From contig JAGPYM010000008.1 of the NCBI GenBank assembly GCA_020736575.1, positions 1,720,001 through 1,784,000 of the forward strand: 64,000 nt of DNA, in the 5' to 3' direction. Numbering within the stretch: position 1 is the stretch's first letter; each line of letters begins with the position of its first letter. Below are positions 43,101 through 52,800 of the stretch, one piece after another. This DNA comes from Thelonectria olida. Taxonomy: Eukaryota; Ascomycota; Sordariomycetes; Hypocreales; Nectriaceae. The notes beneath the pieces are model-generated. The model was not told the DNA's origin. It did no database searches and worked only from the letters and a program-made list of their open reading frames with translations. Made by a program: the position numbers and the translations under genes.

Positions 43101-45490
43101 AGTTAACAAAGAAGGATCGACCGTTCACCTGGAAACCCGACATCCAGCAAGCCTTCGACAAAATCAAGGAACTCATCCTTAACGAACCAGTACTCAAGAT
43201 GTTTGACCCTACACGACCTATCGAACTAGAAACGGACTCCTCAGACTTCGCCCTAGGAGCCCAGATCGGACAACGCGACGATGATGGAAAGTTGCACCCA
43301 ATCGCATTCTACTCTCATAAGTTACACGGAGCAGAACTCAACTACCCCATCTACGACAAAGAATTCCTCGCGATAGTCCAAGCTTTCAAAGAATTCCGAC
43401 AATACCTACTAGGAAGCCACCACCAGGTCACGGTCTACACAGACCACAAGAACATCTCTCACTTCGCTACCACTCAACAACTCAGCGGACGACAACTCAG
43501 ATACGCCGAATACCTATCAGAATTTGACTACATCATCAAGCACAAGAAAGGATCGGAGAATGGCAGAGCCGACGCCATCAGCCGACGACCTGATTTCGAC
43601 ACAGGCAAGGTCAAAACAGAGGAACAACTGTTAACCCTTACGCCTGAAGGACACTTAAGACAGAAGTACATCGCAACCACCCTCGCCCAACGCATCCCCG
43701 AATGTTTGACAAAACAATGGACGGAACGCATCAGACAGTCAATCACCAGAGACGAACTCAGACAACTCATCATCGGACGAGCAGACTGGGTCAACTCGGT
43801 ATTAGGAATGATCACCTACCAAGGAACAATCTACCTACCCCGGAAAATACGAAACGAATTCATCGAACACTGTCATCAAACCGTCAAACACCACAAGAAA
43901 TGGGACGACCTACAATTCTGGAATTTCTTCAACGAGAATTTCTGGTGGGAAGGAGCTGGACCAAACAACTACCTCCACTGCGATCAGTGCCTAAAGAACC
44001 AAGGCCTCACCCCGAGGATGATAGGAAGAACCCCTGTCAGCAACACCCTCGCAGCAACACACACAGTGGAACAGGGAAATCCACTACTCAAACAAATCCT
44101 GGAATACAACGAACAATTACCGAGCGACGAAAAAACAGATAAGCAACAAGTACCGGAACACCTACGAGAGGAACTCGTAAGGGAAATCCACGAACACCCG
44201 CTCCACGGACACCAAGGAATCAACAAAACCCTCGAACGAGTCAAGACGACATTTTCATTTCCTAGAGTCAAAGAAACAGTCAAGAAAATCATCAAACAAT
44301 GCCTCATCTGCGACAAGACAAAGGCACGACGACACAAACCTTACGGAGAACTACAACCCATACCGGTCGCGGAACGACCATGGGATTCAATCACTATGGA
44401 CTTCATTACGAAATTACCCCTATCATTAGACCCTGCTACGAGCACGGCCTACGACAGCATTCTAGTCATTGTCGACAGACTCACCAAATTTTCCTATTTT
44501 ATTCCATATCAAGAAGCAACCGACGCAGAAGAATTTTCCTACATCTTTTTACGAAATATCGTCAGCACACACGGACTACCCAATACGATCATCTCGGATA
44601 GAGGACCACCCTTTTTCTCGAACTTTTGGCAATGCCTCATGGCAAGGATCGGACTGAACCACAAGTTGACCACCGCTTGGAGACCACAAGTCGACGGACA
44701 GACCGAACGAATGAATCAAGTCTTGGAAACCTACCTTCGTTGCTACATCAACCACATCCAAAATGATTGGGTTGAGAAACTGCCAACAGCACAACTGGCC
44801 TACAACACTGCAACCAACGAAAGCACCAAGATCACACCAAGCTACGCAAACTTTGGATTCACCCCCGACGCCTACAGAGAACCACGGAACGGACCACTTG
44901 CACCAGCAGCTATCCTTGCATCAGATCAACTCAAGAATTTGCACGAAGAAATGCGCACAGAACTTTCTTTTGTCCAGAAAATGCACAAAAAATACTACGA
45001 CCAGAAAAGGTTGAAGGGACCAACCTTCTCGAAGGGAGACATGGTGCTCCTCGCTACAAAAAACATCAACACAAAACGACCAAACAAAAAACTCGATTAC
45101 AAATACATCGGACCTTACAAAATTTTGGAAAAAATCTCAGAAAACAACTACAAACTGGACTTGAAATCAAGACACCACCCAATCTTTCACATTTCCTTAC
45201 TCGAGTCAACAGAAGGAACAGTCATGGTCAAAACAGGAGACGAACCAGAAACAGAGATTGAGGACCCCGAGGAATACGAAGCGGAACGAATCATCAGCAT
45301 GAGGAAGGAACGACCCGACGGGACAAAACAAACAGAATACCTCGTCAAGTGGAAAGGGTACACTGAATCAGAAAATACATGGGAACCACCTGAACACCTC
45401 ACCCATGTGCAGCGCCTGCTGAAGAACTTTCACCAACAACAGCAGAAGGAAAGGAAAACTCCTCGAGACCCACGGCATTCCAGTCGATAA
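40022..45490 (+). CDS. pol: Inner element Pol polyprotein (PR-RT-RH-IN-chromodomain)
   Basis: The frame opens after a TGA at 40019-40021 and runs to 45490 (about 1820 codons; residues below are counted from 40097). A long hydrophilic N-terminal region contains two further C-x4-C-x2-H motifs. Protease has VDSGAEMNG with D519. RT has PFGLTNAPATFQR and YLDD (898-901). RNase H has TDSSD (D1047) and TDHKN. Integrase has a canonical H2C2 zinc module (HEHPLHGHQG..CLICDKTK) preceded by a second HHCC-like segment, and a D,D35E triad at D1435, D1501 and E1537. A chromodomain near 1724-1775 (EYLVKWKGYTESENTWEP) may direct insertion to heterochromatin, consistent with where this copy sits. No frame disruption is seen. 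Confidence 0.96.
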   Translation, partial: QLPHPQRRQRQWILPRKPQQKERQEVQLTAHSETCPEGYQLRENEEWVKVPTNTPHDAEPNQNIPKKTLAMTRSGYDNGGVPSGTVLLASRSLYKGLREAEHDDNDTLSQDDARANLSKKSIAKYATWRPVPEPPKTNVTGHGNTKILAMVKKGKTSRKDNEEATGYAQAPNQATKSWHAPPDDQPTDPQPSRHTKNRATIKDLDLSPADQDLVNLVKRELTLQNGNDIPEPFLMLSDLERAQELGLPVTTWHVFPNSLTDDIPTRQTLNHEPLEEGEIPEEDNGSVDDTSSDEASNPEEEKRLVYQKVTKGQNANNEDFYVHGITHRQAQKGQGSYQAHPNDAPIVNPTHPEHNTISWISCYDPTCEPHLRYKVKNDCYPTRLGPHAITRWYQAQHLQFRRNVAWIKHMNVAIFENYTHEFPTKCMNGTYDLRQCRFEECKVHEREKIEQWHVKHPKRPTRPHHVPASRNETVGQWVKDVQGKSKKRQAPPVEEPQDRPEQEKFAEPPRRALCATTRPHETSPRRRMMLQVRITGKWFTALVDSGAEMNGVDPRVVNHLKLPWKDKDIPYGISDVEGKPFEYEDGQVTREVDHLKVFIEGKNQGVDLDIIPLQGYDLLLGYPWLYRYDPLISWRTGQVQAFRSNAANDTDNDSDDTRSQTSIEEDEEVRRSNNEDTPQPTEKTQPPKGTRHKHKKGQAQQTRRTIAFLKKTFAQMNEDLKEQKEPSDDRLKNVPAQYRVYEKLFAEELETGLPEHSQWDHEIWLKDGTSTTFHPIYNLNEAQLHELKNYLEEMLRKGYIRISKSEAGYPVMFVPKKNGKLRLVVDYRRLNDITVKDRTPLPLINELKDRLHGMKYFTALDLKGAYNLIRIKEGHEWKTAFRTKFGLYEYLVMPFGLTNAPATFQRMINNVLREYLDVFVVCYLDDILIFSRTEEEHTEHVHKVLQALEDAKLLVEPEKSHFHASEVEFLGHIISHNEIRMDPKKLSAVKDWKKPESVKEVQAFLGFANYYRKFLKDFGKLAAPLTELTKKDRPFTWKPDIQQAFDKIKELILNEPVLKMFDPTRPIELETDSSDFALGAQIGQRDDDGKLHPIAFYSHKLHGAELNYPIYDKEFLAIVQAFKEFRQYLLGSHHQVTVYTDHKNISHFATTQQLSGRQLRYAEYLSEFDYIIKHKKGSENGRADAISRRPDFDTGKVKTEEQLLTLTPEGHLRQKYIATTLAQRIPECLTKQWTERIRQSITRDELRQLIIGRADWVNSVLGMITYQGTIYLPRKIRNEFIEHCHQTVKHHKKWDDLQFWNFFNENFWWEGAGPNNYLHCDQCLKNQGLTPRMIGRTPVSNTLAATHTVEQGNPLLKQILEYNEQLPSDEKTDKQQVPEHLREELVREIHEHPLHGHQGINKTLERVKTTFSFPRVKETVKKIIKQCLICDKTKARRHKPYGELQPIPVAERPWDSITMDFITKLPLSLDPATSTAYDSILVIVDRLTKFSYFIPYQEATDAEEFSYIFLRNIVSTHGLPNTIISDRGPPFFSNFWQCLMARIGLNHKLTTAWRPQVDGQTERMNQVLETYLRCYINHIQNDWVEKLPTAQLAYNTATNESTKITPSYANFGFTPDAYREPRNGPLAPAAILASDQLKNLHEEMRTELSFVQKMHKKYYDQKRLKGPTFSKGDMVLLATKNINTKRPNKKLDYKYIGPYKILEKISENNYKLDLKSRHHPIFHISLLESTEGTVMVKTGDEPETEIEDPEEYEAERIISMRKERPDGTKQTEYLVKWKGYTESENTWEPPEHLTHVQRLLKNFHQQQQKERKTPRDPRHSSR

Positions 45491-45992
45491 GGTCAAAAGC
45501 CCCCAGAGACGCAGCCTCCGACACCGCCGCAGGCTCTTCGCGCGCCAGAACACCCGACCCCTCCAAACCCTGCAGACCACGAGAGACCAGGTCCTCCCCC
45601 TTCTTCTTCAACAAACGCTTTTGCTTTCGAATCCGAGCAAGATGAGCCATCGCTGCTTCTAGCGCCTCCTCAGCCTCCAGTTCCTCGCTCTCCAAGCGTT
45701 TTCGCTCGCGCATGTTTTTGGACACTAAGCAGTCAGCCGAGGACCAGCCACCAAGAAAAGAACTCAGAAACCCACGAAATGAAGCCACTCCCGCACCATC
45801 ACAAACCACCTTGGCCTCCACGCAGTTAGAACACCGGTGCGAACGATCCCCAATGGTGTTGCAGGAGATTTTCAGACGATGACAACGAGAACAAGGCATG
45901 GTCTCAGAACCAAAAGTGTCAATGTACAGAGCAAGAGCCTCACACTCTTTCGATTTGCGAGAAGATTTTTGCTTCAAGACGCGACCGGACAT
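45399..45992 (-). CDS. Antisense ORF of inner element: Zn2Cys6-spaced cluster plus coiled coil
   Basis: An uninterrupted 197-aa frame on the strand opposite gag-pol, starting at ATG 45992 and overlapping the last 92 nt of pol. Six cysteines at residues 34, 37, 44, 54, 57 and 64 have spacing C-x2-C-x6-C-x9-C-x2-C-x6-C, exactly the fungal Zn(II)2Cys6 pattern (CSRCHRLKISC..CSNCVEAKVVC). Residues ~88-140 are a strongly charged heptad region (ERKRLESEELEAEEALEAAM) like a dimerisation coiled coil. From memory, similar proteins are widely annotated as hypothetical in ascomycete genomes, often next to retroelement debris. It may regulate the element or the host, but no function is established. The 0.6-kb space between pol and LTR is almost fully used by this ORF, which argues that it is maintained. 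Confidence 0.7.
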   Translation of the reverse strand: MSGRVLKQKSSRKSKECEALALYIDTFGSETMPCSRCHRLKISCNTIGDRSHRCSNCVEAKVVCDGAGVASFRGFLSSFLGGWSSADCLVSKNMRERKRLESEELEAEEALEAAMAHLARIRKQKRLLKKKGEDLVSRGLQGLEGSGVLAREEPAAVSEAASLGAFDLIDWNAVGLEEFSFPSAVVGESSSAGAAHG

Positions 45993-46104
45993 AATGTCAG
46001 CATAACGGAATGTTTTAAGGAACAAGTTTGACCTACCAACAAGAAAATTGACTACGGTCTACTTATGCGGCCTTGAGGACAAGACCAACGGAGGGGAGAC
46101 ATCG

Positions 46105-46508
46105 TGTCACGGCCCATGCATGACCCAACTCCCACCAAAGCGGTCTGGGACGGCAGAACCGCAGACAGCCCCACTTTTTCACGATCTTATGCAAGACATC
46201 GTCGAAGGACCGACGAGGACCGACCGACGGTCCCAACGATCCTACCCTGGACCGATCCCTCAACTTCATCGGTCCCTGGAGGAACACTTAGTATATAAAC
46301 ACATTCCTTTAAACACATTAGATAGAACACAGCTCTTCAGCTTTCAATACAACTTGGTTACACTCATCTACTTTGAGCACATTACCAGACGTAACAACCC
46401 CCTCTGTTTACCTTTGCGCACTGCTCAGACCTTAACGTCCTGTCCTCTCTGCCAACATAAACCTAGAACAGTCTAGTCTACCTGTTGGAGATCGACCTGA
46501 CCGTTACA
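46105..46508 (+). repeat. Inner element 3' LTR
   Basis: 404 bp; I found no difference from the 5' LTR on reading both through. A polypurine tract lies at 46090-46099. Confidence 0.95.
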
Positions 46509-46513
46509 GCAAG
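46509..46513. repeat. Target-site duplication of the inner element, right copy (GCAAG)
   Basis: Matches 38190-38194. Confidence 0.9.
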
Positions 46514-49170
46514 CTATTTTAAAGCCTACTTTTATAATAAATCCTAGATATTTGACTTTTTATATTGCAAATTTATATTTTTTTAAGTTAAGTGTAAGTT
46601 CTACTATTAAAAGGGCGCTAAAAACCTACTAAACCTTTATTATATAATCCTTTTTTATTCCAGATAAGTAAATAAGTATATTATTTATATATGTAATAGT
46701 AAAACAGTTTAGGTACTATTAAAAGATACTATTAATATACCTTTAGAATATAGCGGGTGTGCTATTAAGTCTAAAAGGGCATATTAACCACTTAAAAGAT
46801 TTAAACCTTATATAAAAAGCCATTTAAACCTTATGCCCCTTAGCTATTTAAATCTTATAAAAAGCTGCAATTATATTAAGCTTTATAAACCAATAGGCCC
46901 CCGCAAGGTTATAAAAGGTCTTAACAATTAGTAGGAGGGGGTAGTAATCTTATTATATAATTGTATTAAGGGCGCAGTAGTTATAATAGAACTAAAGCCC
47001 ACCCCCTAACTTCTTTATAAAAAGCACTAGGGCTATAGCAGACAAGCGGCTAGCTTATATAAACCCTTAATTAAGTAGGTCTATAAAGACTTATTATAAG
47101 ACTAATAACTCTTTCTAGAATATTAAATAGAAGGGGCCCTATAATAGAGCTAGCTTATTATTATACTTATTCCTTATTAGGTTTACTTTATAGTTACTGC
47201 CTAATTAATAGGGAGGTAGCTATATTACTTTTACAGCCAAGAATAGCCGCAAGAAGTCCTATAATATATCCTTTAGGACCTAGTCTTCTGCTTATACTAG
47301 TTTCTTTTTCTTAAGGGCCTTTTTAATATCAGCCAAGCTAACTGAGAAGACCCTCCACTCTAAGGTCCCTTTGCGACCTTGCCTTATCTTAGCCCGCTTA
47401 TATAATCCTATAAATATAAAAGCTAATACTAGCTTTACGGCCCGGATCGTGCAGATCCGGCCGGGCTCCTTGCCCAAGGCGAGTAGTATTAATATCTCCG
47501 CGAGGCTATAATATAATCACTTTATACTTATATTATATACTACCTAATTAACTTCTAGCTAAAACTTCCTAAAAAATAGGTCTCTATTTAGCTCTTTTAC
47601 TAAATAAGTATATAAGAGTTATTTAAAGCTATTAATATCTACTATTAGAATTATAACTCCTTCTAATAGTATTTATTCCTTTTTATTAATAAAACTATAA
47701 AATTTTAATAGTTTTTATAATATAAATAGGAGGTAAAGGTTATAAGTAAAAGATAAATTAATTAGAGTATAAATATTACAGCTATAGTCTATTAGCATGT
47801 AATAGGGCTTTCTATTAATTTATAATATTATTTTTACTAACTTGCTAAATATCTTCCCTTTCTACTTCTCCCAGTTGTACTATTCTATTTTAATTAGCTC
47901 TAGGTTCCGTTTTCGCCCTAGAGCTATTTCCTAATTATCTAGGTCCTTACTCTTAATATCTTTACTATTAAATTCTTCTAATAACTCTATAGCTTCTTTA
48001 GCAGCTCTTATAGCCTTAGCTGCCCATTTATTATATCGCTTCCTTTTATAGGCCAGTTTTAAGCATTTAATAATAAGGTATCCCTCCTCCCTATATTTAT
48101 AATACTTATAAAAAGGTTAAGTTAAAAGGGTAAGTATATTAGCTATAATATTACTATAAGAGGTATTATTTCTAATATAATTAATATTAGTTATTAGGGT
48201 ATCTCCCTCCTAGTCTTTAATATTGCCCAGATAGCCTCTATTATATTAGCTATTACTTCTATATAGTAAGCTATTAGCAGCCCTACTGCTAGGGGGAATA
48301 GCCTATTTAATCCTTTAGGAAAGGGTGCTTACCCCCTAGATCTAGTTATAATATATTTATAATAAGTTTATTATAGCTAAGCTATAAGTTAGCTGCCAGT
48401 TTAGGGCGCCTTTTAAGAATATTATTTTAACTTTATTAGCCTAGAGGGCCCCTCTGGCCTCTAATAGGGTTCGCTTGAACCTTAGGAGGAAGGTAGTAAA
48501 AGATATATTTTCTCCCTATTTAAGGTTTCATAAGAAGGATACCGCGCGGGCTTAGAGGTTCCTATTAAAATAGTTTTAATCTAAATATATTATAAAAGCC
48601 TAAGGGTCCTATAGGCCGCCCTTACTGCCAGCTATATAATAGGTCGCTATAACCCCCTAGGGTTTTACATCTAGATAAGAGTTAATTAAGTAGAATAGCT
48701 TATAGTTCCTAGCACTTATAAGCTGCTTATTAAGGAAGAGCTTATCCTGCATTTACTACGCCTATAAAAGGTACTTACTATAATTGCTTAAGAACCTAAG
48801 TGGGTTAGGATAGCCTTCTATCTAATAGTTACTACTAGTATTAGTAGTAGCGCTATTTATTAGGGGGGTTCTAGTATAGTCTCTAAGGGGATAAGGCATG
48901 CTTGCAGGTCTAATACCTACTCCTATAATAGCGCTACTATAGCAGCTATCGCATTACAAACTAGCTGCAACAGAGCTGCAGCATCAGGCATAAGGCTGGC
49001 TGCCATTTCTGGCGTTATACTCATCTATATATCGTCAGCTATAATAGGCTAGGGCGTGGCTTCCTTACTATAATAACGCTTATAGTAAGAGGGATTAGAA
49101 GATATAAGGATATAGCTTCCTCGCCACAGTCTCGCTTGCGGGGAGGAAGGTAATATTAAGTATTAGATAA
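46509..49170 (-). pseudogene. RIP-degraded gag to RT part of the outer element
   Basis: On the minus strand, 46660-46782 reads an RT core in which stop codons fall where Gln and Arg are expected, ending in YINNILIY where DD has become NN. Further upstream in element orientation, 47292-47477 keeps an open stretch reading EWRVFSVSLADIKKAL, followed by a GC-richer island (47435-47485). The remainder, up to the 5' LTR at 49171, is assigned to gag by position only. Confidence 0.75.
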
Positions 49171-49516
49171 TATAAGGGGCTGGACCCAAGTTCCATACAA
49201 CTAAGGATGGCCTTAATATTAAATATCTAATACTAAGGAAAAGGAAGGGAAAGGCATCCTAACTAGGTCCTAGTAAAGGCTTAAATACCTAGCAGCTGCT
49301 TGCCTCTTAAGGTAGCAGGCCCTTAAGGTAGCAGCCCCTTAAGGTAGCAGCCCCTTAAGGTTGCCGTCCCTTAAGGTCAGCTGAAATAACCTAGTAAAGT
49401 CATCGCTACCTCGCAGCCATCCAGGTGGCCTATGCCTTCGGGGACGGCCGCAGCCTTCTAGGTTATTACGTTCCGTGGCAGCAGCCCGGAACAACTATCG
49501 GGCCACGCCCGTGACA
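49171..49516 (-). repeat. Outer element LTR (5' LTR in element orientation)
   Basis: 346 bp. The right-hand third (about 49380-49516) keeps GC-rich sequence such as CCCGGAACAACTATCGGGCC, whereas the matching part of the left copy is converted to TA-rich sequence. It contains the same tandem AAGGTAGCAG units at 49306-49378. Confidence 0.9.
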
Positions 49517-49521
49517 ATAAC
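49517..49521. repeat. Target-site duplication of the outer element, right copy (ATAAC)
   Basis: Matches 33835-33839. Confidence 0.85.
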
Positions 49522-49853
49522 TAGTTTTAAAGTAAAAATCCCTATAAAGTAAACCTTACTTAAGGAACCTTATTTTAGACTTCTAATATAAAAACACCTA
49601 ACTAATAGAAATAGAGCAAGCCAACCAGGTAGCAAAATACACTAAAGAGTTTACATAATAATAAAAATCACCGATCGTAAAGGTAGGGGTTTTTATACAA
49701 CGTATTCTCATAACTGCTCAACTATTAATACCCTCACGCACGTCTAAAATTACTAGTAGTCCGCGAGGCTATCAGCGCCCTTTCCCTCGCCTTGCAGCCC
49801 AGCATCAAAGTAATCTGTCTCCGTCTTCTAAACGCCAGGTCAAGCTGATCTTC
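49522..49853. other. Short spacer between transposon and kinase-ankyrin gene
   Basis: AT-rich but not saturated. It holds the 3' untranslated region of the kinase-ankyrin gene (minus strand). No gene is seen. Confidence 0.5.
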
Positions 49854-52800
49854 CTAAGACGGGCATTTTCCCTCTACAGCCACACCGCGCGGGAAGTGAT
49901 ACAGATTCTTCATAGCTAGCACCAGCGCCGAGTCGTGCCCCATTGGGTTCGGTTCTACGACCTCCCAATCAGCTCCCGCCAGGATCAACTCCTCAACGAG
50001 ATCGGCCTTATTGTTAAGGACGGCCAGCTCCATGGCCGTGAAACCGTCGCCATTCCGCCTAGCGTTGAGTATTTCCTTGGTGAAATGGAAGTGGTTGTGG
50101 AGAAGCTTGAAGGCCTCGCGCACAAACACGCCATTGTAGCCTCCACATGTTGATGTGCTCAGGCCAAGGCAATCGAGTACCGTGAGATTCCTGCTGCGGT
50201 TTGTGTACGGAGACGCCTTACCTGTTTCCAGGAGGAAGGAGATGCACGCCAGGGACGACAGCGAGCTCTCCTGCACGAGCACCTGGCCCAGCACCGTCTC
50301 AGCCGGCCGGCCCTCAGGGAACGAGCGCACGCCGTTCAGGGCGAGCCGGTTGACGTCGGCCCCGTGGTCGAGGAGACACTGTGCGATGTCGAATTTTCGC
50401 ATGCGGACAGCCGTTGCGAAAGGAGATTCGAATTTGTCGGCTGCTTCGTCAATGTCGTTGATCTTGCCCGTGTCTAGTAACATCTGCAGCCATCTGTCAG
50501 CTCTAAATAGCCCATAGCCCATCTAGTACGAGAAAGTACCTACTTTGACATAAGTTGAACCGCAACTCAGGGTCACGGCGTGGTGTAGTGTCGTCAGGGG
50601 ACCATCCTCCGAAGCGAGGACTCTATTCACGTCCGCTCCGTGCTCAAGCAGAAGCTTGAAGATGCTAGGTCGATCGGCCAGCATGGAGAGGTATAAAAGC
50701 GAAGTCTTCCAGTTCTCAAGCCCGTATTTGACCGACTCCCCACGAGCAACAGCCATGGAGATCCCGGGCGGCGGAGTGTCCACATTGACGAACTTGGTGC
50801 AATCCATCTCTTCCAGAAGGAATTCGACAACCTCGGGCGAGGATTCGCGTACGGCGAGCGATAGAAAGTTGCAGTCGGGCAGTCCTGGGACGTTGGCAAA
50901 GTGGTCTGTGGCTCCGTATTTGCAGAGCACCTTGAGAGTCAATACACCGCTCTGCCTGCAGTTAGACCCATGGCGCAAGATGCGCCCAATCGAGCTATTG
51001 CTCAGTGAGCCATTCTGGGCACTAATGGTGTCGAGAAGCGAGACTCCCGTCTCAGGATCTACTAGATCGTCCGGTCCCTCGAGAAAAGCATCGAGGAGGT
51101 GGTGATTGTGTAGCTGTGCGGCATATATGATGGCTTTGTAGGCGGGTTTCTGAGGTGCAAAAGCTGCGCGCTCCATATCCCAGAGCAGAAGTGCCGCCTC
51201 GTTGCGCCCCTTGATGATGGCTCTGCAGATAGGAGTACCCGGGAAGAGGCGATGTTCCGGTAAGTCCGCGGAGTGCCTATGTTCGGCTTCGGCTCTCAGT
51301 AGCTCGCGTGAGCCCCAGGTCATGATTTCTCTTCCCAACTCTTTCATCTGATCTGGGATGAAGTGGAAGGAATGGATCCAATGAAGAGCGTTCTCGCCAT
51401 ACGCGTTCCGCAACCTAACATCGGCCCCTTTTTTAACCAGCAGCATGGCGGTGGCGAACCTGCCTGCCCGACAGGCTAGGAGCAGCGGCGTTTCGAGGTC
51501 TCTATTTCTGGCATTGATATCAACTCCGGGGATCTGTAATAGCTGCTCGAGCAGCGTGGCTACGCCAACTTGACTGAGGATGTGCACGGCAGAGTTCCCT
51601 CTATCTTGATCTAGAACGGAATTAGCCAGGTCCACGTCCATGCTGAAGGATAACCCTATTCTGGATTCATCTTCCATAGTAGGCGCAATTTCTATGCTAG
51701 GAAATGCTTGTTGCAGCGCATCAGTGACATTTGAGTGTTCGGCGGCTGTCAAGATGTTGACAGTCTCCGGTCTCAGAGCTGGTAGGACTCCAGCGCCGTT
51801 GCAGACAAGAGAAAACCAGATTCTATTCGCCGCCCATTCCGGGGATACAGCGAAAAGGTCTGTCTGGGCTGGCGAAAAACCACTGTCAAAGGCCTCAACT
51901 AGCATATCGTTGAGGGATGTGGTAACGACTTCGTTAAACTCTTCTTCTGGGAGCAGGCTCGCCAAACGGTAGATAATCGTTCGCTCCCAAAAGGAAGGCC
52001 GCACCACTCGATACTGCGCAATGACTTGAGATGCGTCGGGTGACCGGCCTTCCAGCCAATCATCTAGCTCCAGCTCTGCAAGCAGGGATCGAGCCACACT
52101 ATCAGGATCTTCGACCAACCCCGAGTCCTTGTTATGCTCTTGAAGCCATTCTATGAGATAACCCTTTAATGGTCCTCGATACTTTTTTAGGTCTTGTGAG
52201 TTAAGGACAACCTGGCCTTTGTTAGAATCCCGGGCTAGCCCAAGTCTTGCTCAGTTTCGCACGTCAGGGCATTCGGGGAGACAGACCTGATGGCTACATA
52301 TCGTTGGAGCGTCAAGAATACTGACTGTTTTCTCTTGCAGGGCCTTGGCCTCAGCATCCGTTCTACATAGAAAAGAAAGGTCAAAATGAGTAAAGACACT
52401 ATCATAAATGCAACGACGTTACCTCAGAGGCTCCAGGAACTCCTCAAGAGCAGCTACCGCTGTAGTCAGGCATCTCTTGGTAGGGTCCAGTTGCAGAGTA
52501 GCATCGATGGTAGCAAGTGGTGGGTTCAGGTGTCCGAAGACCTGCGCGAAAGATTCTCGAGCCAGACCCAGAAGCTGAGAGCCGTTGTCCGCCTTCTTGA
52601 GTCTCATGGACGAATCCCAGTCGTCAGGACACAAATGCTCGGCCACGAAGCTGAAAGGACCTTTGCCGCCCAGAATCACGGCCCAGCAGAGCAGGCCAAA
52701 CGAATAGATGTCGAACTTCTTGAGCCCTGTGTGGTCCAGCTTCTCAAAGCACTCCGGGGCATTCCAGGGTCTCGTGAACGAAGGCAACCTCGTCCCGTCT

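Larger units (their letters stand above)
38195..46508 (+). mobile_element. Young intact Ty3/gypsy chromovirus
   Basis: 8314 bp bounded by 404-bp LTRs that appear identical by eye, with a perfect GCAAG target duplication. It has normal GC content inside an AT-saturated host element, open gag and pol frames with every catalytic motif present, a primer-binding site, a polypurine tract (GGAGGGGAGA, 46090-46099) five bases before the 3' LTR, and a C-terminal chromodomain. It inserted into the pol gene of the older element about 150 bp past its RT catalytic motif. LTR identity and absence of RIP stops imply a recent insertion that is likely still competent; this is inference from sequence integrity. 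Confidence 0.97.
33840..49516 (-). mobile_element. Old RIP-degraded Ty3/gypsy LTR retrotransposon, split by a nested element
   Basis: Two 346-bp direct LTRs (33840-34185 and 49171-49516) flanked by ATAAC duplications bound an element of about 7.4 kb once the nested 8.3-kb insert and its duplicated GCAAG are discounted. On the minus strand the LTR reads TGTCACGGGC..CTTATA, i.e. TG..CA with the end mutated. A purine tract (AGGGAAGGGGGGATAA) adjoins the 3' LTR on that strand. At 46660-46782 the minus strand still reads a reverse-transcriptase core with RYIN and YINNILIY, where YMDD-type aspartates have become Asn and Gln/Arg codons have become stops, the expected outcome of C-to-T RIP. At ~47292-47400 a surviving stretch reads EWRVFSVSLADIKKAL, like the protease-RT linker of fungal gypsy elements. 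It is no longer mobile. Confidence 0.9.

Noticed and set aside
46048..46476. ORF across the inner 3' LTR
   Set aside because: The same frame occurs in the 5' LTR. It is short, has no domain, and is explained by LTR sequence.
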